DNA of 64,000 nt from an uncultured Bacteroidales bacterium. GTDB lineage: Bacteria > Bacteroidota > Bacteroidia > Bacteroidales > Bacteroidaceae. Within the stretch, counting starts at the first letter, position 1; the number at the start of each line of letters is the position of its first letter. This document shows, piece after piece, positions 7,387 to 16,351 of this stretch. Under the pieces are notes generated by a model that saw nothing but the letters and a program-made list of their open reading frames with translations, had not been told where the DNA came from and did not search any database. The position numbers and the translations under genes are program-made. The stretch is from the NCBI GenBank assembly GCA_902774005.1, contig CACYGK010000002.1, positions 1-64,000 on the forward strand, read 5' to 3'.

Positions 7387-10300
7387 TTATTGATTAACCG
7401 TTATCTCAATCTCGGGGTGTGAGTCAAAGAAGTTGATTAGTGGATTCAAAACCGAAATCTTCACTTTTCGCGAGAAGAGCAGGGTTGACATATTGTCTGT
7501 AGATGAATGTACATTGAAATAAAGTTCCGACTCTCCAGGACACTCTCTCACTATCTCTGCCAAGTCCTGTACCATATTCGTAGTAAGATTATCGAGTGGT
7601 ACGTTGAGTGTAATCTTCTCCACCAATTTGTCTTTCACCTCCGACAGAAGGTCGATGCTCTTTAGCTGCATAGAGTATTCGCCTTTCTTCCACTGGTGTG
7701 GAACCACCGACGCTGTGATATAGAGTGACGCACCCTCGATGAAACAATTGTGGAAGTCGAGCCAGTCTTTTCCGAATAAAGCGATTTCACCGCTTCCGCT
7801 GAAGTCTTCCATCTTTATAATACCATACAGACTGCCACGTTTTGATTCTCCTATACGGATATTTGTTACGATTCCACCGAACGAAACCTCTTTTCTCGTA
7901 GCCAGCAGAGCCTTGTCCTCAAGTTCTGTCAGTTTAGTGTTGCATACGTTATTCAGTACGAACGAATAGTCATCGAGCGGGTGAGCCGACAGATAGATTC
8001 CTACCAGGTCGCGTTCCTTGTTCAACTTTTCAAGTGTGCCCCATTCCTGAACCATCTTCGGAAAGGCAGGATGGCTTACTTCGGCACCGAATCCCGCGGC
8101 TCCGAAGAGCGATTGGCTTGACTGTACCTTGTCTATCTGCACTTTCTGTCCGTAGCGCATGAGTACATCGAGAAAAACTTCCGCACCCTTACCAGTCGGT
8201 TCGAAATATGTCTCTCGACTCTTTCCGAAACAGTCGAATGCCCCCGACAGAATCAGACCTTCCAGGCTCTTCCGGTTACATGCCGCCAGGTTCGTACGCT
8301 CAAAGAAATCGAACACACCCTTGTATTCTCCGTTCTTTCCACGTTCCTCGATAATCGACAGTACAGCACTTTCACCTACACCTTTTATTCCACCCATTCC
8401 GAATCGGATATCGCCTTCCTTGTTTACGGAGAACTTCAGGTTCGACTCGTTTACATCAGGTCCCAATGTCTTGATACCAATGATTTTACATTCGTCCATC
8501 AGTTTCCTGATATCACCGATGTTATCGAGACTTCGGCTCATAACTGCTGCCATATACTGTGCAGGGAACGTAGCCTTCATGTAAGCAGTCTGGAATGCCA
8601 CCCACGAATAGCACGTAGCATGACTCTTATTGAAGGCGTAGCTTGCAAACTTCTCCCAGTCGCTCCAAATCTTGTCGAGTATCTTCGGGTCGTGACCGTT
8701 CTGTTGCCCTTGTTCTATGAACTTCGGCTTCATCTGGTCAACGATGTCCTTCTTCTTCTTACCCATCGCCTTTCGCAGGGCATCACTCTCACCACGTGTA
8801 AAGTTTGCCAACTGTCTCGACAGTAACATCACCTGCTCCTGATACACCGTGATTCCGTACGTATCCTTCAGGTACTTCTCCATGCATGGGATGTCGTATG
8901 CGATAGGTTTACGACCCTGTTTTCTATCGATGAAATCGGGGATATAATCCATAGGTCCCGGACGATAGAGGGCATTCATGGCGATGAGATCCTCAAATGC
9001 GTGTGGTTGCAGTTCGCGAAGGTATCGTTGCATACCTGCCGATTCGAACTGGAACGTACCGATAGTTCGTCCGTCGCAGTAAAGCTGGTATGTAGCAGGG
9101 TCTTCTATGTCGATATCATCCACGTTTACTTCCACACCCAGACTCTCCCTCACATTCTCCACTGCCTCTTTCAGGATGCTCAGAGTCTTCAGTCCGAGGA
9201 AGTCCATCTTGATAAGTCCTGTTTCCTCTATGACATGTCCGTCATATTGTGTGCAGCGCACCTTCTCGCCCGTCTCCTTATCATCGGCTGTGCTTACAGG
9301 TACCCAGTCATCTATCGCGTCTCGACAGATGATGGTTCCGCAGGCATGTACACCCGTATTCCTGACGTTGTTCTCCAACATGATGGCATAACGCATCGTG
9401 TCGCGAAGCAGAGGATCGGTCGATGTAGCGGCATCCTTCAACTCCGGCACACACTCAATTGCATTCGGCAATGTCATCTTCTTTCCGTTCGGCAGTTTGT
9501 CGGGAATAGCCTTGCAGAGCGCATTGCTTATATTGAGAGGCACCTTCTGTATTCGTGCCACATCCTTTATTGCCAACTTCGTTGCCATCGTGCCGTAGGT
9601 GATGATATGAGCCACCTTCTCGGCTCCGTATTTCTCGGTAACCCATTGCAGCACCTTGCCTCGTCCGTCGTCGTCGAAGTCGGTATCGATATCGGGCAAT
9701 GATATACGGTCTGGATTCAGGAAACGTTCGAACAGCAGGTCGTACTTTATAGGGTCAATCTTCGTGATACCTAGACAATAAGCCACTGCACTTCCGGCAG
9801 CCGAACCACGTCCCGGACCTACCCATACTCCCAGTTCTTCTCTGGCGGCACGTATGAAGTCCGACACGATGAGGAAGTAACCAGGGAAACCCATTGTCTT
9901 CATCACGTGCAGTTCGAAGTCCAACTGCTCTTTTACCTCCGGTGGTATCGGGTCGCCATACAGCGGTTTTGCTCCGTCGTAAGTCAGTTTCTTAAGGTAG
10001 TCGGCTTCAAACTTTATTCTGTACAGTTTCTCGTAACCGCCTAGCTTTTTTATCTTCTTCTCTGCTTCCTCCTGACTCAGTACCACATTGCCTTTCTCGT
10101 CCTGAGTGAACTCGTCGAAGAGGTCTTTCTCCGTGAGTCTCTGACGATATTCCTCCTCCGTACCGAACTCTCTCGGAATCTCAAAGAATGGCATGATAGG
10201 TGCATGGTCTATGTCGTACTGCTCCACCTTTCCGAGTATCTCCAATGTGTTCGACAGAGCCTCCGGAATATCGCTGAACACCATGTTCATCTCCTCGCGT

Positions 10301-11091
10301 GTCTTGAACCACTCCTGCTTCGAGTACAACATACGGTTGGGGTCGTCGAGGTCGCGTCCTGTTGACAGACACAGCAGACGGTCGTGAGCTTCTGCGTTCT
10401 CCTCGTCTACGAAGTGTGAGTCGTTTGTACAGATGAGTTTTACGTTATATTTCCTTGCCAGTTCTATCAGCTTTGGTTCCACCTGCTTCTGTTCCACGAA
10501 TGTCTCTCGGTTAGCCCTCTGATTCGGGTTCTTCACCTCGTGGCGCATCAGTTCGATGTAGAAATCGTCGCCAAACAGATTCTTGAACCACTTCATACTC
10601 TCCTCTGCCTTCTCCATCTGTCCGCGTCGGATATAGTATGGAACCTCACCTGCCAGACAAGCCGTCGAACAGATAAGTCCTTCGTGATGGGCCTCAATCT
10701 CCTTGTGGTCGGTACGTGGACGGTGATAATAGCCATCCACCCAAGCCTTGCTGACAATCTTCACCAGATTATGGTAACCAACCTCGTTCTTTGCAAGCAG
10801 AATCAGGTGCCATCCGCTAGGGTCGATACCGTTGTTTTCCTTCAGATTCAGCGAACGGCGTGCACAATACACCTCACAACCGAAAATCGGCACAAACTTC
10901 TCTTCCCTTCCCTTGTTTACCTTCTTCACGTAATTGAAGAACTCCTTGATGCCGAACATATTGCCGTGATCGGTAAGTGCCATGCCTTTCATTCCGTTGG
11001 CAATAGCCTTATCGACCATCTTGTTTATAGCAGCCTGTCCGTCAAGGATACTATACTGACTGTGAACGTGTAAATGTACAAAATCTTCCAT
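7387..11091 (-). CDS. dnaE: DNA polymerase III subunit alpha
   Basis: Catalytic subunit of the replicative polymerase. Order of domains: N-terminal PHP domain (FVHLHVHSQYSILDG at the very start), polymerase palm with the catalytic aspartates in PDIDTDFDDDGR, thumb/fingers, tandem helix-hairpin-helix segment, OB fold and C-terminal clamp-loader-binding region. About 1234 residues, normal for Bacteroidetes DnaE1. The frame opens 12 codons earlier, but the ATG at 11091 matches the conserved start. The promoter -7 box ends only 7 nt upstream, leaving almost no leader. trxA and a small gene follow closely. Confidence 0.96.
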   Translation of the reverse strand: MEDFVHLHVHSQYSILDGQAAINKMVDKAIANGMKGMALTDHGNMFGIKEFFNYVKKVNKGREEKFVPIFGCEVYCARRSLNLKENNGIDPSGWHLILLAKNEVGYHNLVKIVSKAWVDGYYHRPRTDHKEIEAHHEGLICSTACLAGEVPYYIRRGQMEKAEESMKWFKNLFGDDFYIELMRHEVKNPNQRANRETFVEQKQVEPKLIELARKYNVKLICTNDSHFVDEENAEAHDRLLCLSTGRDLDDPNRMLYSKQEWFKTREEMNMVFSDIPEALSNTLEILGKVEQYDIDHAPIMPFFEIPREFGTEEEYRQRLTEKDLFDEFTQDEKGNVVLSQEEAEKKIKKLGGYEKLYRIKFEADYLKKLTYDGAKPLYGDPIPPEVKEQLDFELHVMKTMGFPGYFLIVSDFIRAAREELGVWVGPGRGSAAGSAVAYCLGITKIDPIKYDLLFERFLNPDRISLPDIDTDFDDDGRGKVLQWVTEKYGAEKVAHIITYGTMATKLAIKDVARIQKVPLNISNALCKAIPDKLPNGKKMTLPNAIECVPELKDAATSTDPLLRDTMRYAIMLENNVRNTGVHACGTIICRDAIDDWVPVSTADDKETGEKVRCTQYDGHVIEETGLIKMDFLGLKTLSILKEAVENVRESLGVEVNVDDIDIEDPATYQLYCDGRTIGTFQFESAGMQRYLRELQPHAFEDLIAMNALYRPGPMDYIPDFIDRKQGRKPIAYDIPCMEKYLKDTYGITVYQEQVMLLSRQLANFTRGESDALRKAMGKKKKDIVDQMKPKFIEQGQQNGHDPKILDKIWSDWEKFASYAFNKSHATCYSWVAFQTAYMKATFPAQYMAAVMSRSLDNIGDIRKLMDECKIIGIKTLGPDVNESNLKFSVNKEGDIRFGMGGIKGVGESAVLSIIEERGKNGEYKGVFDFFERTNLAACNRKSLEGLILSGAFDCFGKSRETYFEPTGKGAEVFLDVLMRYGQKVQIDKVQSSQSLFGAAGFGAEVSHPAFPKMVQEWGTLEKLNKERDLVGIYLSAHPLDDYSFVLNNVCNTKLTELEDKALLATRKEVSFGGIVTNIRIGESKRGSLYGIIKMEDFSGSGEIALFGKDWLDFHNCFIEGASLYITASVVPHQWKKGEYSMQLKSIDLLSEVKDKLVEKITLNVPLDNLTTNMVQDLAEIVRECPGESELYFNVHSSTDNMSTLLFSRKVKISVLNPLINFFDSHPEIEITVNQ

Positions 11092-11098
11092 TGAGGTG

Positions 11099-11128
11099 CA
11101 AATATACGCACTTAAAATAAAAAACAAA
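11099..11128 (-). promoter_or_regulatory. dnaE promoter, almost leaderless
   Basis: On the minus strand TTTG (11128-11125) and TATATTTG (11106-11099) are 18 nt apart. The dnaE ATG begins at 11091, so the transcript would have a leader of only a few bases and no room for a Shine-Dalgarno site. Confidence 0.65.
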
Positions 11129-11143
11129 AACTTTCTTGAGAAG

Positions 11144-12694
11144 CTATTTCATTACTTTCAGAACCTTACCTGCCGAGGTTTTTACAATGTTTAGACCGGG
11201 TTGTAGTCCGGCACGCCGGCGACCATCGGCAGAGTATATCTCTTCGTAAGATGTCGGTTCCTCCTGCGGGGCATCAATGAATGAGGGTGCTCCGCCATTG
11301 ATGTCGAGAATGATTTTGCCGTCGGAAGTCTCACGGATATTGTCGACTGTGAAATTGAATGTCTCACCTGTGAAAGCCTTGTAAGAGGTCAGTTCCGTAA
11401 TATTATCGGGACCTGGGTAGAGATCTTTGTGAATAGAACGTGCCCATGCAACAGAATATCCGGGATAGTTGGATATGAGTTCGTCGTCGGCAGGAATGAT
11501 GGTGCAGCGCTGATGTGACGGGTTGGTATTGACAGCGTTGTTAGCCCATGACGAGCGTAGGTAGTCGATATGGGTTACGAGCAGACCGTGAGAGTTTCCA
11601 TAAGTCACATAATTGTCGTAGCTGAGGTTTGGTAAGTATTTGTCCATACCTCGGTTCTGGCGGTTCTCAAGTACGAGGTACTCATTCGTATTGGCTTTGT
11701 TTGGCAACTTATACGCCTTTCCTCCTTCCGACATCGGGTCGAGTGTGAGGGTATAGGATTCATCAGGGTCGAGTTCTATAAGGTCGCTCCATCCTATATA
11801 ATCGCGTTCGTGACCATTCATGCATGCAATCCATGTGTCAAACATAATGTAGCAGCCGGAGTCCATGAACGACCACATATCCATACCGAACGACCGGTAA
11901 GTGGTGTCGTAGAAATCGGGGAAACCGAGTCCGTGTCCCATTTCGTGGATGACCGGACCTATACCGTCCTGTCCATTAAAGAGCAGTTCGCATGTACAGC
12001 CGTACGAACCGAATACCACTGTCTTGTCGTCATATCTTACAGTCAGCGATGTGGTACTTTCTTTTGGCCAGATAGTGTAGGTATCATCGACCGCGTTCTC
12101 ACCATAACCGGCATAGATGAAGAATACAAAACTGACTTTTCCGTTGTGCTTGTTGTCAAATTCCGTCCAATCTACGGAATAGTTTTTTACTGCCAGTTTG
12201 CATGCTTCGGAGTATAAGGTACCGATGTGTATGTCGCCTCCGTCGCCTCGCGAACCGTTATCTCCGTAATATTCGTAACCTTCGGAAAGGGTGACAGGTC
12301 CGATTATAGAAAACTCAGGAGTGAACTTTCCACCTGATTCCTGACGGAAATACTCCTTCACTGAGCATGCTGACTGATGCCCGGATTGACCCGGCATCAC
12401 TCCTTCTCCGGCATTGAAAAAGTCCTCGTAGTTGGCTACTACACCTTCTTCTGTGTCAGCTACGCTGAACTTAAGGTCGGGAAACTGTACCAGAATGACA
12501 GGAATCTTCGGCGAACCGGTAGTAGGCAGTGGTGCAGAATTAGTTATGTCGTTAGCCATCTTGAGCATCTGTCCGTTCCGGGTAGTCTGACTATAGTCGC
12601 TCACATTTTGTATGCGTCCGATACGCATCGGATGCTGTGCGCGGATGCTGCAGCAAGCAGTAAGAGTAAGTATGAGTAAAAAGAAATTCTTCAT
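11144..12694 (-). CDS. Secreted M6-family metalloprotease
   Basis: A zinc metallopeptidase of the immune-inhibitor-A (M6) family, probably digesting extracellular protein. Signal peptide MKNFFLLILTLTACCSIRAQ; the start at 12694 is preferred over the upstream frame opening because it begins this signal. The zinc motif HEMGHGLGFPD has its first His at residue 250, followed by MDMWSFMDSG containing the met-turn. It ends in a short region with IYSADGRRRAGLQPGLNIVK and a basic tail, a pattern common on Prevotella secreted proteins and probably a type IX sorting signal. It has its own promoter just downstream of the porP-porN operon, consistent with being a T9SS cargo. Confidence 0.88.
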   Translation of the reverse strand: MKNFFLLILTLTACCSIRAQHPMRIGRIQNVSDYSQTTRNGQMLKMANDITNSAPLPTTGSPKIPVILVQFPDLKFSVADTEEGVVANYEDFFNAGEGVMPGQSGHQSACSVKEYFRQESGGKFTPEFSIIGPVTLSEGYEYYGDNGSRGDGGDIHIGTLYSEACKLAVKNYSVDWTEFDNKHNGKVSFVFFIYAGYGENAVDDTYTIWPKESTTSLTVRYDDKTVVFGSYGCTCELLFNGQDGIGPVIHEMGHGLGFPDFYDTTYRSFGMDMWSFMDSGCYIMFDTWIACMNGHERDYIGWSDLIELDPDESYTLTLDPMSEGGKAYKLPNKANTNEYLVLENRQNRGMDKYLPNLSYDNYVTYGNSHGLLVTHIDYLRSSWANNAVNTNPSHQRCTIIPADDELISNYPGYSVAWARSIHKDLYPGPDNITELTSYKAFTGETFNFTVDNIRETSDGKIILDINGGAPSFIDAPQEEPTSYEEIYSADGRRRAGLQPGLNIVKTSAGKVLKVMK

Positions 12695-12713
12695 TATTCT
12701 GTAGTTCTGCGTG

Positions 12714-12744
12714 CGAAGGTACGAATAAGCACGCACAATGCAAA
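12714..12744 (-). promoter_or_regulatory. Promoter of the M6 protease gene
   Basis: Minus-strand TTTG (12744-12741), a 19-nt spacer, then TACCTTCG (12721-12714), a one-base variant of TAnnTTTG. The start codon is 19 nt further on. Confidence 0.6.
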
Positions 12745-12763
12745 ATAATGAAGAATTAAAAAT

Positions 12764-12784
12764 ATTTAATGTTTAATGGTTAAT
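12764..12784 (-). repeat. Heptamer tandem array 2, over the porN stop
   Basis: Three 7-bp units read on the sense (minus) strand as ATTAACC, ATTAAAC, ATTAAAT. The TAA of the first unit is the porN stop codon (12782-12780). The next two TAAs fall 7 and 14 nt later, so all three frames are closed. Confidence 0.75.
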
Positions 12785-13826
12785 GTCTTTGTCTTCTCAC
12801 ACTGACACGTGGACCTGAACTGGCACTGCCGCCTGATTTCGAATTGCTCGACTTGCTTGCATTCTTGCGTGCTGCCCTTGCAGCCTTCTTGGCTTTCTTC
12901 GAACCCATAGCCGCATTGATGGAGTCTTGCTTTGCAAGTTCGACCGAATCGACAGGCTCCTGCCAGATGTGTGACTCGAAGTCCTTCATCTCCTTCTCGA
13001 TGCGGTCCTGTTCCTTACTGAGCAGACTGTCGGTCGGACAATATTCCTGCAGAGTCTTACCCTGCATATTCGTTGTCATGTAGATTTTACCCTTATACTT
13101 ATTCGTGTCGAAGAAGTCTGCCATCGACATGCGGGCTGCATTGTTGAGGTCGCTCGTCATAAGGTCGTGACCCGCCAGGTAAGTTGCAATCTCGTCGTAC
13201 TTCACCCAGAAAAGCGGGTACTTCACAGCATCTACACTGAATTCATCGGCACGGTGGAGTACAGGACAGAGAGCTGTCACACGGCTGTTATATGTGGCAG
13301 TGTTCTGGTCATAATAGCTTGATTCCTTCACATAGTAACTGAGTACTTCGTTCGATGGAATGTCGATATTATCGACGCGGATAGTGTTGCCCGCCACTTC
13401 ATAAGGAATATTATAACGGTCAAGCATTTCCTTGAAGTGCATACGGTTATCCTTGTCGAAATTCTCCAATCCATCGGTGTTATACCTATACACAGCAATC
13501 TTGCCCTGATTGATAAGTTGAAAGAGCAGAGTGAACAGGTTCACCTGATTTCCCTGGGGAGTCAAGGGGTAATAAAGAGCTGCGTTTCCACCATCGGTGA
13601 GGTCGATGGTGCGATAGATGTCGCGACGCCATACTACCTCTGCCGGTACTTCTACCGACTTAGGGAACATCAGTTCGGCACGACTGTATGCTGCCGTCGA
13701 TTTCTGACCTGTCTTAGCCGTAGTGGCTTTGCTCTTTTGCACACGACTCTTCAATGGCTGTGCCTGCAATGTAGTAAGCGTGAAACTGACGCAAACCGAC
13801 ATCAATATGTATTTCAAGTATTTCAT
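12780..13826 (-). CDS. porN: Type IX secretion ring protein PorN/GldN
   Basis: Periplasmic partner of the lipoprotein PorK; together they form the large ring under the outer membrane and PorN contacts the PorM shaft. Signal peptide MKYLKYILMSVCVSFTLTTLQAQ. The core with WRRDIYRTIDL and the following GldN domain (roughly residues 55-270) identifies the family. The C-terminus (residues ~300-348) is a Lys/Arg/Ser-rich basic tail, which may contact nucleic acid, lipopolysaccharide or peptidoglycan, although none of these is shown. It is the last gene of porP-K-L-M-N, 17 nt behind porM. Confidence 0.95.
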   Translation of the reverse strand: MKYLKYILMSVCVSFTLTTLQAQPLKSRVQKSKATTAKTGQKSTAAYSRAELMFPKSVEVPAEVVWRRDIYRTIDLTDGGNAALYYPLTPQGNQVNLFTLLFQLINQGKIAVYRYNTDGLENFDKDNRMHFKEMLDRYNIPYEVAGNTIRVDNIDIPSNEVLSYYVKESSYYDQNTATYNSRVTALCPVLHRADEFSVDAVKYPLFWVKYDEIATYLAGHDLMTSDLNNAARMSMADFFDTNKYKGKIYMTTNMQGKTLQEYCPTDSLLSKEQDRIEKEMKDFESHIWQEPVDSVELAKQDSINAAMGSKKAKKAARAARKNASKSSNSKSGGSASSGPRVSVRRQRH

Positions 13827-13843
13827 AAGTCTTGAGGGATATT

Positions 13844-15412
13844 TTAGTTTACAGTTACTTCAAGTGCGTATGGCAGTGTACGTTCGATGCCATCAGGACC
13901 TATTACGCGGACTCTGGTGATGTTGAAGAACTTGCCTCGGTTCAGTCCGCGGATTACTTCTTTCTGACGCTGAGTGAAGTCGGCACCGCTGCTCACTTCC
14001 GGTATTGCATTACCCATGTTATCTACGAAACGGGTTTCGAAACCGATGACACGGAACGGAATGTCGAGCAATCCGTCGTCGATGGCTGCACCGATACCCT
14101 TGGCTGAGAGAATGGTCTGCTTACCCAGTCGGCCACCCTTGAAACGGTTCACATTGCCGTTCGGATCGGTATATTGGATATAGGCAGTAGGGTCGGGCAG
14201 TTTGCGTACGTGGAACGTGAACTTACCCATTTCCTGATGGCGTCCTTCGTTATCGGCTGTTACGGTGAACGTGACGTCTTCACCCACCTTCGATGGTACG
14301 GCAATATATTTACCTGGAGCTTGCTTGGTGAGCGAACCGTTGGTCATCGTAAGATTTATCCTGTTTACCGACACACCCGGTACACTGACACTGATGGGGT
14401 TCTGATAACCTGCATAAAGCATATTCATCAGTGTGGCACTTACCGTAGCCGATGGTTCTACGACAGTATATGGCTGTGAGAAATCACGACGTATGGTCTC
14501 ACCGTTACCGTTCTTCATAACGATATATCCGTTAAGGTTGAATTCACCGGTCGATGTACATACCATCTCGTAGTGTCCTGTCGAACCTTCCAGCAACTTA
14601 TTGCCTACATATATCTCAGGACGTGCTGTTGAGTCGATAGCAGCCATCACGATGTCAGCTGAGAAACGACCTCCGCGCACTACGGTTTTCGAACTTGGTA
14701 TGACGAACGCACTGATCTGGTTCACACGCACGTCCTTCACGTCGATATTCGATATGAGCTGGTGCAGAATCTCTCCTTCGGCATATTTTACGTCGGTCTG
14801 CAGTTTTGTAAGAATAGTTACGGCTGCAATGACAGGTGTGTTCTCGAACATATACTCCTGCCAGTTCTTTCCCAGATTCTTAGCCTTTGGTGGAATGGTG
14901 GTGGAGAGGTTGCTCTTGAATATCTCGCGCTGCGCACTGTCGTTTTCCATCTTGAGTATTTCTTCGCGGAAAGTATCGATGGCTTCCTTCAGTCGCTTAC
15001 CTTGTCCCACTCTCGGAGCCAGCATCACATGAGTGGCTGCTTCCAGATTGTCGCGTTTCTCGATATTATATATGTCGGCATCTTTACCGTCAGCCTCGCG
15101 TACTATCTTCCATTTCAGTTCGTCGGCAAGATTATACAGCGAGTCGCAAAGTGAACGCACATGCTGTGCCTTCTTGTACCACTGGCGCACCTTCTCGGGG
15201 TTCTGCTTCATGGCAGCTTCCATTTCGGCATAGATAGCCTCGTTCGTGGAGTTGGCGTTCTTCTTGGTGCGGTTCAGACTCTCGTCAACGAGTGAGAAAC
15301 CCTTCAGCACGTCGGATGATACGTTCATGGCAAGCATAGCCATGAGCACGACATACATCAGATTGATCATCTTCTGTCGCGGAGTGATTTTCTTATTTTT
15401 TATTCCAGCCAT
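13844..15412 (-). CDS. porM: Type IX secretion motor shaft PorM/GldM
   Basis: Inner-membrane protein with a single N-terminal transmembrane helix (about residues 16-37, INLMYVVLMAMLAMNVSSDV) that sits inside the PorL pentamer, and a long periplasmic shaft of four domains that reaches the PorKN ring. The motor is driven by the proton gradient. The N-terminus MAGIKNKKITPRQKMINLMY is characteristic and carries the basic cytoplasmic stub. The 522-residue length is normal. Its ATG overlaps the porL stop (TAATG), so the two motor subunits are translationally coupled, as expected for a fixed-ratio complex. Confidence 0.97.
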   Translation of the reverse strand: MAGIKNKKITPRQKMINLMYVVLMAMLAMNVSSDVLKGFSLVDESLNRTKKNANSTNEAIYAEMEAAMKQNPEKVRQWYKKAQHVRSLCDSLYNLADELKWKIVREADGKDADIYNIEKRDNLEAATHVMLAPRVGQGKRLKEAIDTFREEILKMENDSAQREIFKSNLSTTIPPKAKNLGKNWQEYMFENTPVIAAVTILTKLQTDVKYAEGEILHQLISNIDVKDVRVNQISAFVIPSSKTVVRGGRFSADIVMAAIDSTARPEIYVGNKLLEGSTGHYEMVCTSTGEFNLNGYIVMKNGNGETIRRDFSQPYTVVEPSATVSATLMNMLYAGYQNPISVSVPGVSVNRINLTMTNGSLTKQAPGKYIAVPSKVGEDVTFTVTADNEGRHQEMGKFTFHVRKLPDPTAYIQYTDPNGNVNRFKGGRLGKQTILSAKGIGAAIDDGLLDIPFRVIGFETRFVDNMGNAIPEVSSGADFTQRQKEVIRGLNRGKFFNITRVRVIGPDGIERTLPYALEVTVN

Positions 15413-16317
15413 TATCCGAGTTTCGTTTTAAGAGCATCAACCATCTTGGCATATACCTCGTTGAGTTCCTGGAGTTGCTTAGCCAGCTGCTTTGTCTGCT
15501 CGTTTACTTCGTCGATAGTAGATGACTGAGTACCTACGCTGCGGAGTTGCATCTCGTAGAATCGGTTGATACCAGTAAGCGTACGGTTCATTGTTTCCAT
15601 CTCTTCTGAGTCGCGTGTCAGACGCTTCGACTGTTCTGCTACCTGCTTCAAGGTATCGGTAAGTTCGTTCAGTTCCGATACGTAGTTCTTCGTAGCTTCC
15701 TGCATCTCCGGAGTCATTCCATAGTACTGTGCTGAGTTGAAGACAGGAGCTGCTGATATATTCTCTGCCAGTTCGGCAGCATTGATAATCTTCACCGGTG
15801 TTGGTTCTGTAGAACCTGAGATAGTAACAGGCATTGGTTCCGAAGCACCCTCGATAGTTACAGGTGTAGGTTCAGCCTTACCACCACCTGCTCCACCTGC
15901 TGCCGCACCGCTACCCAGATTAGCAGCTGCGTTGGCAAGTGCTGCGGCTGTACTCTCGGAGATGCCTGCTCCGCTGCCACCGCCACTGATATGGATGGTG
16001 CCACCACCTGCTGCAGCTGCTGCTCCAGCCAATGCTGCGTCATCCACATATATAGCGTTGCGTGCCTCTTCTGCTGCATTGTCCACATCGTCGCCGATAG
16101 CCGACTGATGTTCGAATCCGGCGAGGAAGAACACAACTACCTCCGTTCCCATACCTATGAAGAGCATGAGGTCGGCACCTGCTATGTGGGTCAGTTTGAA
16201 CAGTGCTCCGAGGATAACGATAGAAGCACCCCATGAGTATGCAAAGTTCAGGAAGGTCTGTCCTTTCTGGCTGTCCATCCATTTCTGGATACCTGTCAAT
16301 CTATATTTCTTTGCCAT
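15412..16317 (-). CDS. porL: Type IX secretion motor stator PorL/GldL
   Basis: Inner-membrane ring that uses the proton motive force to turn PorM. Two transmembrane helices (about residues 22-43 and 48-70) follow the signature MAKKYRLTGIQKWMDSQKG. The membrane glutamate thought to carry protons is in GMGTEVVVFF (Glu59). The cytoplasmic part starts with an acidic stretch, then an Ala/Gly-rich low-complexity stretch (residues ~94-150), three short PV(T/K)I repeats (~152-178), and a long helical C-terminus (~195-300) likely to form coiled coils. PorX binds PorL's cytoplasmic region in Porphyromonas. The gene is 34 nt behind porK and coupled to porM. Confidence 0.96.
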   Translation of the reverse strand: MAKKYRLTGIQKWMDSQKGQTFLNFAYSWGASIVILGALFKLTHIAGADLMLFIGMGTEVVVFFLAGFEHQSAIGDDVDNAAEEARNAIYVDDAALAGAAAAAGGGTIHISGGGSGAGISESTAAALANAAANLGSGAAAGGAGGGKAEPTPVTIEGASEPMPVTISGSTEPTPVKIINAAELAENISAAPVFNSAQYYGMTPEMQEATKNYVSELNELTDTLKQVAEQSKRLTRDSEEMETMNRTLTGINRFYEMQLRSVGTQSSTIDEVNEQTKQLAKQLQELNEVYAKMVDALKTKLG

Positions 16318-16351
16318 GATATTGTCGTATCTTTAAGTCTGAATTCAGTGA

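Noticed and set aside
9001..9702. Open frame of 233 codons opposite dnaE
   Set aside because: Codon-pattern shadow of dnaE; composition is low in typical protein features and no promoter or start signal supports it.
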